The position numbers were made by a program, and so were the translations under genes. A stretch of DNA of 64,000 nt from CAZNXJ01 sp964577115 (GTDB lineage: Bacteria; Planctomycetota; Planctomycetia; Pirellulales; Pirellulaceae), in assembly GCA_964577115.1 (NCBI GenBank), contig CAZNXJ010000016.1, forward strand, positions 1 to 64,000, written 5' to 3'. Positions 8,469 to 17,078 of this stretch are shown one piece after another (the first letter of the stretch is position 1; each line of letters begins with the position of its first letter). Below the pieces are notes generated by a model. It saw only the letters and a program-made list of their open reading frames with translations. It searched no databases and had not been told where the DNA came from.

Positions 8469-8650
8469 GTGGATTCGGCGGGCGGGAGATCGGTGTCCGT
8501 CGGCGACTGCGGAGGATCCCGGGCGGACGCCGCGCCTGGACCCCTTCCGAGGTGTGAGGCCGTGTTCGGGGCTCCTGGAGTGGGCGAAGTTGTCGGCCTG
8601 GGGTTCTGGCCGTAAGATGAGCCTCTTAGCCGCCAATGGAGAATTGACCT

Positions 8651-9757
8651 ATGCCGCACCCTGTGCGAATCGCCCTGGTTGGGGCGGGGGCCGTCAGCGA
8701 TTATCACCACGTTCCTGGCATTCGCTTGGACAAGCGAGCCCAGCTGGCGGGCGCGTGCGATGCCGATCCGGCGCTGCTCGAGCGGCGCCGGCGCGATTGG
8801 GGAATTGACCGCGTTACGACGGATTACGAAGAGATTTGCAAAGACCCCAACATTGACGCGATCATCATTGCCACGCCGAACTTTACTCATAAGCCGATTG
8901 CACTGGCGGCCATTGCAAACGGCAAGCACGTCATGTGCGAAAAGCCGCTGGGGCTGAATGCTGGCGAGGTACGTGAGATGTACCATGCCGCGCGCGATGC
9001 CGGGGTGGTGCATATGACGGCCTTTACCTATCGCTTTGCCCCCGCGATGCGCTACATGGCGCATTTGCTTGCCTCGGGCGATCTGGGGGAACCGCGACAT
9101 TTTCGCAGCCAGCGTTTTTTGGATCTGCCGGAAACAAGCTGGGGATGGCGGCAATATAAGGAGAAGGCGGGAGCCGGCGACCTGTTTGACATGACGATCC
9201 ACCGGATCGACTTCGCCATCGACATGCTCGGGCCGATCAGCCAGGTTTGCGGTGCCGTCAAAACGTTCGCTCCGCGTACCGTCAGCGCCGATGGCAAACC
9301 CTGCCCACCCAGCGATGTTGACGATTGGTCTTCGCTGATTGGGGAATTTAAACAAGGTGCTGTCGGCGTTTGGGAGGGTACCACGCTGGCCAAAGGCTAC
9401 GGCATGCGCGGCTTCGGTCACGAGTGGGCCGAGATCAATGGCTCGCAGCGCTCCGCCGTTTACCGCCTGCATCGGCCAAATCAAATCCTCTTAGGCCGAA
9501 CGGGTGAGGATCTCGATACGTATGAGGTTCCGGCGTCTTTTCTCAAGCCGGCCGGCAGCCCACGCGATGTGAATGAAGGCGAACCGGCCACCGTTTTCCG
9601 GTACGATTTGGTTTGGGAGTTCGTATCCGCTATCGTGGAGCAGCGAGATGCGGTGCCGAGCTTCTACGACGGACTGCAAGCTCAAATCGTCGCCGACGCG
9701 GTTCTTCAGTCGTATGCCGAGCGGCGGTGGGTGGCGATTCCGGATGAACCCCGTTAA
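8651..9757 (+). CDS. Gfo/Idh/MocA family oxidoreductase
   Basis: This 368-residue protein has an N-terminal Rossmann fold (VRIALVGAGAVSDYHHVPG), then IATPNFTHKPIALAAIANGK and the family catalytic EKPLG motif near residue 98, followed by the alpha/beta C-terminal domain with a GDLFDMTIHRIDFAIDM segment. Such enzymes oxidise or reduce sugars and inositols with NAD(P). The substrate cannot be read from sequence. No signal peptide is present, so it is cytoplasmic. A GGAGAA site lies 8 bases before ATG 8651. fabH starts 18 bp downstream, but a functional link is not obvious. Confidence 0.9.
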   Translation: MPHPVRIALVGAGAVSDYHHVPGIRLDKRAQLAGACDADPALLERRRRDWGIDRVTTDYEEICKDPNIDAIIIATPNFTHKPIALAAIANGKHVMCEKPLGLNAGEVREMYHAARDAGVVHMTAFTYRFAPAMRYMAHLLASGDLGEPRHFRSQRFLDLPETSWGWRQYKEKAGAGDLFDMTIHRIDFAIDMLGPISQVCGAVKTFAPRTVSADGKPCPPSDVDDWSSLIGEFKQGAVGVWEGTTLAKGYGMRGFGHEWAEINGSQRSAVYRLHRPNQILLGRTGEDLDTYEVPASFLKPAGSPRDVNEGEPATVFRYDLVWEFVSAIVEQRDAVPSFYDGLQAQIVADAVLQSYAERRWVAIPDEPR

Positions 9758-9775
9758 ACCTGCAAGAACATTTTC

Positions 9776-10852
9776 ATGGCATCATCGCTTACCAACGCTC
9801 CGCAATCATCGGCTCGGGAGACCGAGCCGATGGGCATGCCTGAAGCCGGCGACCCGCGCGGCGGTCGACTGGCTACGTTGACTGGAGTCCAGATCCTCGC
9901 CACCGGCTCGTATGTTCCTGAACAGCGACTGACGAACAGCGATCTGGAAGCATGGGGGTATGATGCCGAGTGGATTCTCCAGCGAACGGGGATCCGCGAA
10001 CGTCGGCGCGCGGCGGAGGACGAAGCGACGAGCGACCTGGCCACCGAGGCCGCGCGGGCTTGTCTCGAGCAGGCGGGAGTGGAACCTGACCAGGTCGATC
10101 TGATCATCGTGGCGTCGATGACGCCCGATTCGCCAACGCCCAGCACCGCGTGCATTGTTCAGCGAGCGCTCGGCTGTACGGCGCCCGCCTTTGATATGAA
10201 CGCGGCGTGCGCAGGCTTTATGTACGCCATGGTCACCGGCATGCAGTTCATCCGCACCGGGACCGCACGTACGGTCCTAGTCGTCGGCGCGGACGTGATG
10301 AGCCGGCTGGTGGACCCCGAGGACAAAAAAACATTTCCGCTGTTTGGCGATGGGGCGGGAGCGGTGCTGCTTGGTGCGGGCGACGCGCGGCAGGGGCTGC
10401 CCGTATATCTCCTGGGCGCCGACGGCTCGGGCGGTGATTTGCTCTACGTGCCGGGAGGAGGCTCGCGTGAGCCCTTGACTCCGGAACGTCTCGCCCGGAA
10501 GCGGCAATTCATGCAGATGGAAGGCCGCGCGGTCTTCAAATGGGCCGTGCGCACGGTACACGATTCGATCGTGAACGTGCTCGACTACGCGCAGCTCGCC
10601 GTCGACGACATCTCGCTCGTCGTACTCCACCAGGCGAACTGGCGGATTCTCGAGGCCGTGGCAGGCGACCTCGGTATCGATCACGAGCGGATCTTCTGCA
10701 ATCTCGAGCACTACGGGAACACCTCGGCCGCCAGCATGCCGCTGGTGCTCGACGAGGCCCATCGCAGCGGCCGGCTGCAGCGCGGCGACCACGTGCTGCT
10801 GGCGGGCTTCGGCGCGGGACTGGCCTGGGGGGCCGGTGTCCTAGTATGGTGA
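9776..10852 (+). CDS. fabH: beta-ketoacyl-ACP synthase III with N-terminal extension
   Basis: FabH condenses an acyl-CoA with malonyl-ACP to start fatty acid synthesis. The Cys-His-Asn triad is visible: Cys145 (NAACAGFMYAM), His285 (VLHQANWRI) and Asn315 (YGNTSAAS). If ATG 9776 is the start (358 residues), about 33 residues precede the usual beginning at VQILATGSYVPE. Internal ATGs at 9830 and 9836 would shorten the extension. No start has a strong ribosome binding site, so the N-terminus is uncertain. acpP and fabD/fabG are not adjacent. Confidence 0.92.
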   Translation: MASSLTNAPQSSARETEPMGMPEAGDPRGGRLATLTGVQILATGSYVPEQRLTNSDLEAWGYDAEWILQRTGIRERRRAAEDEATSDLATEAARACLEQAGVEPDQVDLIIVASMTPDSPTPSTACIVQRALGCTAPAFDMNAACAGFMYAMVTGMQFIRTGTARTVLVVGADVMSRLVDPEDKKTFPLFGDGAGAVLLGAGDARQGLPVYLLGADGSGGDLLYVPGGGSREPLTPERLARKRQFMQMEGRAVFKWAVRTVHDSIVNVLDYAQLAVDDISLVVLHQANWRILEAVAGDLGIDHERIFCNLEHYGNTSAASMPLVLDEAHRSGRLQRGDHVLLAGFGAGLAWGAGVLVW

Positions 10853-10933
10853 TCGCACTCGGTGCGACGCATCGCGCCGACGCCTCTCAATCTCCCCCAT
10901 CTCGCTGCCGGAAAGGGTTCCCGGCTCACCGCC

Positions 10934-12739
10934 ATGGCTACGAAAGTTGAACGTCTGAAACCTCGCGACCAGGTACGTCCCGAGGATACGTGGGATCTTT
11001 CCGCGCTGTTTGCCACGGACGAGGATTGGGAACGCCAGTTCACCAAGTTCGAAGGAAAGATCGACGGGTACGCGAAGTTCCGCGGGCGGCTGGCGGAAAG
11101 CGCGAAGACGCTCGCCGCGTGCCTCAAATTCGACGCCGACCTCGATCGGATGATGGAGTCGCTGGCGGCGTACGCCTACCTGCGCTCTGCGGAGGATCAG
11201 GCGAACAACGATTACCAGCGCATGCTTGGCCGGATCCAGAACGCCGCCACGCGAGCCGGGCAGGCGGCGAGCTTCATTCGCCCGGAGATCATGGCGATCC
11301 CCGAAGCGACGATCAACGAGATGCTCGCTTCGCGCGAGCTCAAGCCTTACCGGCTGCTCGTCGAACGCATCCTGCGCTACAAGCCGTACACGCTTTCGGA
11401 CAAGGAGGAGAAGCTACTGGCGCTGCAGAGCGAGCCGGCGCAGACGGCGTCGCGCACGTTCCGCCAGCTTCATGACGCCGACCTGAAGTTCGGTTTCGTT
11501 GAAGACGAGAAGGGCAAGAAGATCGAGCTGACCAACGCGACGTTCGGCAAGCTGCTACTGTCGCCCGATCGCAATGTCCGCAAGCAAGCGTTCCATCAAT
11601 ACTACGAGCAGTTTTCCTCGCACGAGAACTCGCTCGCGTCGCTGCTGTACGGCTCGATCCAGAACGACGTCTTCCACGCGCGAGCGCGGGGCTATGGCAG
11701 TGCTCTGGAGATGGCTCTGTTCGCCGACAACGTACCCGTTTCGGTCTACGACGGGCTGATCGAAGCTGTCCACCGCAATCTGCCGGCTCTACATCGCTAC
11801 TATGATCTGCGGCGGCGGAAGATGCGGCTGCGAACGATCCACCATTACGATACGTACGTGCCGATTCTCAGCGAGATCCGCTGGCGCCGTTCGTGGGACC
11901 AGGCCGTCGAGATGGTGATCGACGCCCTTCAGCCGCTCGGCGCCGAATATGTCCAAGTCCTGGGAGAGGGACTTCGCGGGCGGTGGTGCGATCGTTATCC
12001 GAATCGCGGTAAGCAGAGCGGCGCGTTCAGCTACGGAACGTTCGACGGCCCGCCGTACATCCTGATGAACTACAAGCCCGACGTGCTGTCCGACGTCTTC
12101 ACGCTCGCGCACGAAGCCGGACACTCCATGCACTCGTACTACTCGGCGAAGTCCCAGCCGTTCCTCTATTACAACTACACGATCTTCGTCGCCGAAGTGG
12201 CGAGTACGTTCAACGAGCAGCTATTGAGCGAGCATTTGCTGCGTAATGCAAAGGACGATCGCGAGCGCGCGTACCTGATCAATCGCGAGCTGGATGATAT
12301 TCGCGGCACGGTTTTCCGGCAGACGATGTTTGCCGAGTTCGAGAAGCATGCGCACGCGATGGCCGAGCAGGGCGAGCCGCTGACGGTGCGAGCATTTACG
12401 GCGCTTTATCGCGAACTGCTCGAGCGCTACTTCGGCCCCGACTTCACGCTCGACGATTGCTTGTCGCTCGAATGTTTCCGCATCCCGCACTTCTATCGCG
12501 CGTTCTACGTGTACAAGTACGCGACGGGTATGTCGGCCGCGATCGCACTCAGCCAGCGCGTCCTTGCCGGCGTCCCCGGAGCACTCGACGCATACCTCAG
12601 CTTCTTGCGCGGCGGCTGTTCAAAGTTTCCGCTGGAGCTGCTACAGGACGCGGGAGTCGACATGACGACGCCCGATCCGATCGATGCCGGGCTCAAACGT
12701 TTCGGGCAGCTCGTCGATCAGCTGGAAGAACTGCTTTAG
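10934..12739 (+). CDS. pepF: oligoendopeptidase F (M3 zinc metallopeptidase)
   Basis: PepF is a cytoplasmic M3-family zinc peptidase that cleaves oligopeptides. The zinc motif HEAGHSMH begins at residue 393 and sits in the usual context LAHEAGHSMHSYYS. The C-terminal RIPHFYRAFYVYKYATG block is also typical. ATG 10934 gives 601 residues, the normal family length, and homology begins directly (PEDTWDLSALF). The open frame back to 10862 overlaps the space after fabH and adds unrelated residues. There is no signal peptide. Confidence 0.94.
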   Translation: MATKVERLKPRDQVRPEDTWDLSALFATDEDWERQFTKFEGKIDGYAKFRGRLAESAKTLAACLKFDADLDRMMESLAAYAYLRSAEDQANNDYQRMLGRIQNAATRAGQAASFIRPEIMAIPEATINEMLASRELKPYRLLVERILRYKPYTLSDKEEKLLALQSEPAQTASRTFRQLHDADLKFGFVEDEKGKKIELTNATFGKLLLSPDRNVRKQAFHQYYEQFSSHENSLASLLYGSIQNDVFHARARGYGSALEMALFADNVPVSVYDGLIEAVHRNLPALHRYYDLRRRKMRLRTIHHYDTYVPILSEIRWRRSWDQAVEMVIDALQPLGAEYVQVLGEGLRGRWCDRYPNRGKQSGAFSYGTFDGPPYILMNYKPDVLSDVFTLAHEAGHSMHSYYSAKSQPFLYYNYTIFVAEVASTFNEQLLSEHLLRNAKDDRERAYLINRELDDIRGTVFRQTMFAEFEKHAHAMAEQGEPLTVRAFTALYRELLERYFGPDFTLDDCLSLECFRIPHFYRAFYVYKYATGMSAAIALSQRVLAGVPGALDAYLSFLRGGCSKFPLELLQDAGVDMTTPDPIDAGLKRFGQLVDQLEELL

Positions 12740-12748
12740 GCTGGTGAA

Positions 12749-12773
12749 CGGGAAACGTGGACGCCGTTTTCCG
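12749..12773. terminator. weak hairpin between convergent pepF and the ALDH gene
   Basis: A 9-bp stem with one G-U pair (12749-12757 with 12765-12773) and a 7-base loop lies in the 44-bp gap between two convergent genes. Neither side has a T-run. It may act as a weak bidirectional terminator. Confidence 0.35.
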
Positions 12774-12783
12774 GGCATCCTGG

Positions 12784-14322
12784 CTATTCGTTCGTCGGCG
12801 GTTCGTCGCCGATGTCGAATTGAACGCCCTGCGCGAGCGGTAGGTGGCGGCCGAAATTGATCGTGCATGTCTGCCGCCGCATGTACGCCTTCCAGGCGTC
12901 GCTGCCGGCCTCGCGGCCGCCGCCCGTCTGCTTCTCGCCTCCGAACGCGCCGCCAATTTCTGCTCCCGACGTTCCCATGTTCACGTTGGCGATGCCGCAG
13001 TCACTTCCCTCGGCGGACAAGAATCGTTCGGCTTCGGAGAGCCGGTCGGTGAAGATCGCCGACGACAGCCCTTGCGAGACCGAGTTCTGAAGCGTGATGG
13101 CTTCCTCGAGTGTCTGATACGTCATGACGTACAGGATCGGCGCGAAGGTTTCTTCGGCGACGATTGGAAGAGGCTCCGGGACACGTACGATTGTCGGCTC
13201 GACGAAGTACCCGGGGCGCTCGAGCACCCGGCCCCCGTACACAATCTCGCCCCCTTGTTGTTCGACGGTCCGCAGCGCTGCCTGCATCGCGTCGACCGCG
13301 TTTTGGTTGATAAGCGGCCCCATGAGCACGCCGTCTTCCCACGGCAATCCGATGCGCACGGTCCGATAGGCGTTCACGAGACGCGCGATGAACGCGTCCG
13401 CAATCGACTCGTGCACGATCAAACGCCGCAGGGTCGTGCAGCGCTGTCCGGCCGTTCCCGCCGCAGCAAAAACACACGCGCGCACGGCCAGGTCCAGATT
13501 GGCCGATTCCGTGACGATCGCGGCATTGTTGCCTCCGAGTTCGAGTAGCGTTCGGCCGAGCCGAGCGGCTACCGTGCGAGCGACCTGCCGGCCGACAGCA
13601 CAGCTGCCCGTGGCAGAAACGAGCGCGATGCGTTCGTCCTCACAGATCCAGGTGCCCGCGTCGTGCCCGGCACCAATGCAGAGCCCGAAGGCGGGGGCCA
13701 AGTTTGGATCATCGACGACTTGCTCGACGATACGCTGGACGGCGAGGGCCGTTAGCGGGGCGTGCGGGGAGGGTTTCCAGATCGAGCTGTTGCCGCATAC
13801 GGCGGCCAGCGTCGAGTTCCAGGACCAGACGGCGACGGGGAAATTGAATGCCGTGATGATGCCGACCAGGCCGAGCGGATGCCACTGTTCGAACAATCGG
13901 TGATCCACCCGCTCGCTGGGCATTGTCAGCCCATAGAGTTGCCGGGAGAGCCCCGTCGCGAAGTCGCACATGTCGATCATTTCCTGGACTTCGCCTTCGC
14001 CTTCCGAGCGGATTTTGCCGACTTCGAGCGTGACGAGCAAACCCAGGTCGGCTTTGTGACGGCGCAGCGCATCACCGAGGCGCCGTACGAACTCGCCGCG
14101 CCGCGGCGCGGGCGTGCGGCGCCAATGGACGAAGGCCTCCTGCGCGCGTGCGACCACTTGGTCGTAGTCCTCGCGCGAGGCCGTTTGAATCCGCGCGAGC
14201 GGCTCGCCCGTTGCGGGATTGATCGAGACGAGCTCCGGGCCGCGCGCCCGCAGCCACTCGCCGGCGAAAACTCCGCTGCCGCCATCGGTAATGCCCAGGC
14301 GTCCAAGCAGTTGCTGGATCAT
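12784..14322 (-). CDS. aldehyde dehydrogenase, ALDH7/aminoadipate-semialdehyde type
   Basis: This 512-residue NAD-dependent aldehyde dehydrogenase has catalytic Cys295 in AGTAGQRCTTLRR and the general-base Glu in LELGGNNAAIV. Those two blocks, with ITAFNFPVAVWSWN upstream, resemble the ALDH7 (antiquitin/AmaB) group, which oxidises 2-aminoadipate 6-semialdehyde to 2-aminoadipate. GGAGG lies 8 bases before ATG 14322. The aminotransferase gene ends only 11 bp upstream, so they form an operon. Together with the divergent DUF1338 gene this supports lysine catabolism. Subfamily assignment is by eye; the general ALDH call is certain. Confidence 0.88.
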   Translation of the reverse strand: MIQQLLGRLGITDGGSGVFAGEWLRARGPELVSINPATGEPLARIQTASREDYDQVVARAQEAFVHWRRTPAPRRGEFVRRLGDALRRHKADLGLLVTLEVGKIRSEGEGEVQEMIDMCDFATGLSRQLYGLTMPSERVDHRLFEQWHPLGLVGIITAFNFPVAVWSWNSTLAAVCGNSSIWKPSPHAPLTALAVQRIVEQVVDDPNLAPAFGLCIGAGHDAGTWICEDERIALVSATGSCAVGRQVARTVAARLGRTLLELGGNNAAIVTESANLDLAVRACVFAAAGTAGQRCTTLRRLIVHESIADAFIARLVNAYRTVRIGLPWEDGVLMGPLINQNAVDAMQAALRTVEQQGGEIVYGGRVLERPGYFVEPTIVRVPEPLPIVAEETFAPILYVMTYQTLEEAITLQNSVSQGLSSAIFTDRLSEAERFLSAEGSDCGIANVNMGTSGAEIGGAFGGEKQTGGGREAGSDAWKAYMRRQTCTINFGRHLPLAQGVQFDIGDEPPTNE

Positions 14323-14333
14323 GGCACGCCCTC

Positions 14334-15680
14334 CTAAGCGGTTGAGTCGGTGGATCGAGACGAAGTCAGCTCGCCGAGCGCTTGCTCAAAAATTTCGGCG
14401 GCCGTATCGACCTGCTGAGCATCGACGACCAGGGGCGGGCAGAAACGTACGGTGCTCTCGCCGCAGCCCAACAGCAGCAAACCTTTCTCAAAACAGCGCT
14501 GAATCACGGCCTTCTGAAGTGCGGTATCCGGCGGTTGACCCGGCTCGCCGGGCCGTACAAGTTCCGCACCGATCATCAAACCTTGGCCGCGGACATCACC
14601 GACTACGGGGTTTCTCCGAGCGCACTCGGCAAGCCGTTCAAGAAGCTGGCGGCCGCGATCGGCCGCGTTTTCCATCAGTTGCTGCTCGACGAGATCCAAT
14701 GTTACGAGCGCCGCGGCGCACGAGACTGGGTTTCCACCGAAGGTGCTCGCATGCGCGCCGCTCGGCCACGTCATCAGCTCGTCGCGCGCAATCATCGCCC
14801 CGAGCGGCAGGCCTGATGCGATGCCTTTTGCGAGGCAGATGATATCGGGTTCCACCGACCAGTGTTCGATGGCGAACATCTTGCCGGTTCGCCCGATGCC
14901 CGTTTGCACTTCGTCGCAAACGAACAGGATGCCGTGTTTCTGCGTGATGGCTCGCAGCTGCCCGTGAAATTCCGGCGGCGGGACGATATATCCGCCTTCG
15001 CCGAGAATCGGCTCGACGAAAATTGCCGCCACTTCCTCCGGCGGAACTTCACGCTTGAAGAGATTTTCGAGCTGTTCGATCGGATCCGGGGCGTCGGCCG
15101 AGCGAAAGCGGTTTGGGTAGTCGATGTGCGTCACGCCCGGAATCAGGGGAGAAAACCCGCGGCGCTGAATGGCTTTGCTGGCGGTGAGGGATAGTGCGCC
15201 GAGCGTTCGGCCATGGAAGGCACCGCGGAACGCGATAATCTGCTGCCGGCCGGTGTGGTAGCGCGCCAGCTTGATGGCGGCCTCGATGGCTTCCGCTCCC
15301 GAATTCGTAAAAAACACTCGCTTGGGGCTGTCGCCGGGGGCGAGTTCTGCGAGTCGCCGCGCGAGCTGCTGTTGTGGGCCATAATAGAAGTCAGTGCCCG
15401 ACATGTGGATCAGCTTGGAGGACTGCTCGTGAATCGCGGCGACCACTTGCGGGTGACAGTGCCCTGTCGCACAAACCGCAATACCTGCGGTGAAATCCAG
15501 GAAGCGATTCCCGTCGACGTCGATGATCACGGCGCCGTGCCCTTCGGCGACGGCGAGCGGATAGACGCGTGTGTAGGAGGGCGAGGTGTACTTTTCATCC
15601 TCAGCGATCATGCGCCGGGCGTTCGGTCCCGGCAGGGGCGTTTGCAGACGCGGAGCAGCATGATCGTCGGGACGTAACAT
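14334..15680 (-). CDS. class III aminotransferase, probably lysine 6-aminotransferase or GABA-AT-like
   Basis: This is a 448-residue PLP enzyme of the acetylornithine/4-aminobutyrate aminotransferase class. It shows FTNSGAEAIEAAIKLAR, HGRTLGALSLTASKA, the LFVCDEVQTGIGRTGKMF Asp motif and PLP-lysine Lys285 in CLAKGIASGLPLGAM. ATG 15680 is preceded by GAGGAGG at 8 bases and gives the normal length; the frame is open to 15938 but that extension has no support. In context with the downstream ALDH7-like gene, the likely reaction removes the 6-amino group of lysine (or a similar omega-amino acid), giving aminoadipate semialdehyde. GABA or ornithine remain possible substrates. Confidence 0.9.
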   Translation of the reverse strand: MLRPDDHAAPRLQTPLPGPNARRMIAEDEKYTSPSYTRVYPLAVAEGHGAVIIDVDGNRFLDFTAGIAVCATGHCHPQVVAAIHEQSSKLIHMSGTDFYYGPQQQLARRLAELAPGDSPKRVFFTNSGAEAIEAAIKLARYHTGRQQIIAFRGAFHGRTLGALSLTASKAIQRRGFSPLIPGVTHIDYPNRFRSADAPDPIEQLENLFKREVPPEEVAAIFVEPILGEGGYIVPPPEFHGQLRAITQKHGILFVCDEVQTGIGRTGKMFAIEHWSVEPDIICLAKGIASGLPLGAMIARDELMTWPSGAHASTFGGNPVSCAAALVTLDLVEQQLMENAADRGRQLLERLAECARRNPVVGDVRGQGLMIGAELVRPGEPGQPPDTALQKAVIQRCFEKGLLLLGCGESTVRFCPPLVVDAQQVDTAAEIFEQALGELTSSRSTDSTA

Positions 15681-15964
15681 GAGCGGCACCTCCTCGTTGG
15701 ATGGGTATGAAAATCGTACGACTCCTACGAGCCGAGGCAAGCTGCGTGAGCGGCCTGACGTGAGGCTTTGAGCGCTTTGGACGCTTATGATGCCCATTGG
15801 GGTAAGATTAATACGGGTTGTAGCAGCGGCGGGCCGGGCGGCTACGAACCCGCCGAACGAGTCCGGTCGAAGGCAGCGGAGATCCCGGTGAACACGGCCG
15901 CTCGGACGTTCACCGGTGAAGGAAGCAGCGGTTCGCAAATCGATTGATGCGAGGAGTTCGAGCG

Positions 15965-16936
15965 ATGGAATCTGTCAATCAACCCGTCGGCCCTCACCAG
16001 GCGATCAAGGTCAACTCGGCGGCCGAGCGGTTTCTCACCTTGCTCTTCGATCGCCTTTGGGACAACTACCGGAACCGCGTCGAGCATGTGATGCGCTACG
16101 AGGAAGTGATTCAGCAGCACAAGGCGCGCTTCGTCAACGATCACATTGCGTTTCGCACGTTCGCCTGCCAGTCGCCGTTTGTCGGGATCCCGATCGTCGC
16201 GCGCATGTTCGAGTCGCTGGGCTACCATGCGGTTGGCATCTACGCGTTCGAGGACATGTTCCTGAAGGCGACGCATTATCAGCATGAGAACAGCGAATTA
16301 CCGAAGCTGTTTATCTCTGAACTTCAGGTGTGGCGTCTCAGCCCGCAAGGGCAGCAGATCGTTACACGCGCGCTCGCTCAGCATCGTCCCGCGATTTCCA
16401 TGGAGTCCTTAACGAGACTTACGCACATCGAAAAACAGGACGAAGCGACCTGGGCGTATCTGCTCGATCGGTGCGTCGACTGGATCGAACGGCTGCCGTG
16501 GCCGCCACCGATCAAGTCGGATGTATTAGCGCTGAACGAGGAGTCGCAGTACGGCGCGTGGACCCTGGTACATGGCTACAACGTGAATCACTTCACTTCG
16601 CTCATCAATTCGCACGGCGTCGACGCGCTGGGGGACATCGAACACACCGTCGCAGCGCTCCAGGCCGCGGGCGTGCCGATGAAGCCGGAAATCGAAGGGC
16701 GGCCCGGGTCCCCACTGCGGCAGACGGCGACCACTGCGGCGATGGTCGACGTATCCGTGCGCGAAAATGATCACATCACGACGATGCCGTGGACGTACGC
16801 CTACTTTGAACTGGCGGAGCGCGGCTACCAGACCGATCCGCAGACCGGCGAGAAACGCCGCTTCGAAGGTTTTCTCGGGCCTCAGGCGTCGCAGCTCTTC
16901 GAAATGACGCGAACGTCTCGCGCGTCGCACGAATAG
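15965..16936 (+). CDS. hglS: DUF1338 / HglS-like 2-oxoadipate dioxygenase-decarboxylase
   Basis: The product has 323 residues, with family motifs NDHIAFRTF, LFISELQVW, HGYNVNHFT, LRQTATTAAMVDV and YFELAERG. In HglS (DUF1338) a His/His/Glu set binds Fe(II) and a nearby Arg contacts substrate. The likely equivalents here are His60, His209, Glu282 and Arg64. HglS converts 2-oxoadipate to 2-hydroxyglutarate in lysine catabolism. ATG 15965 follows GAGGAG by 8 bases; upstream TTG 15944 and ATG 15947 in the same frame lack a site. The gene is divergent from the aminotransferase-ALDH operon across 284 bp, which suits shared control. Confidence 0.82.
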   Translation: MESVNQPVGPHQAIKVNSAAERFLTLLFDRLWDNYRNRVEHVMRYEEVIQQHKARFVNDHIAFRTFACQSPFVGIPIVARMFESLGYHAVGIYAFEDMFLKATHYQHENSELPKLFISELQVWRLSPQGQQIVTRALAQHRPAISMESLTRLTHIEKQDEATWAYLLDRCVDWIERLPWPPPIKSDVLALNEESQYGAWTLVHGYNVNHFTSLINSHGVDALGDIEHTVAALQAAGVPMKPEIEGRPGSPLRQTATTAAMVDVSVRENDHITTMPWTYAYFELAERGYQTDPQTGEKRRFEGFLGPQASQLFEMTRTSRASHE

Positions 16937-17017
16937 TCCGCGAACGATCGCTGGAGAAAGTGGCTCGTACGCCTTTGCTGGCGATCTGTCGGGACGCCGA
17001 CCAAGATGCGTCAGAGC

Positions 17018-17044
17018 GCCCGCTCCGCATGACGGCGAGCGGGC
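17018..17044. terminator. hairpin between convergent hglS and the STN-like gene
   Basis: GCCCGCTC (17018-17025) and GAGCGGGC (17037-17044) form an 8-bp perfect stem with an 11-base loop. It is followed on the plus strand by CTTTCGG, a short T-run only. It lies in the 142-bp gap between convergent genes and could serve either one. Confidence 0.45.
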
Positions 17045-17078
17045 CTTTCGGCCGATTGCCGAGCCGGGGAGGAAGCGT

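Noticed and set aside
8279..9484. Long minus-strand frame of 401 codons
   Set aside because: It lies opposite the Gfo/Idh/MocA gene, which has a binding site and clear motifs. The frame is an antisense by-product of high GC content. Only its last part overlaps the Nei remnant.
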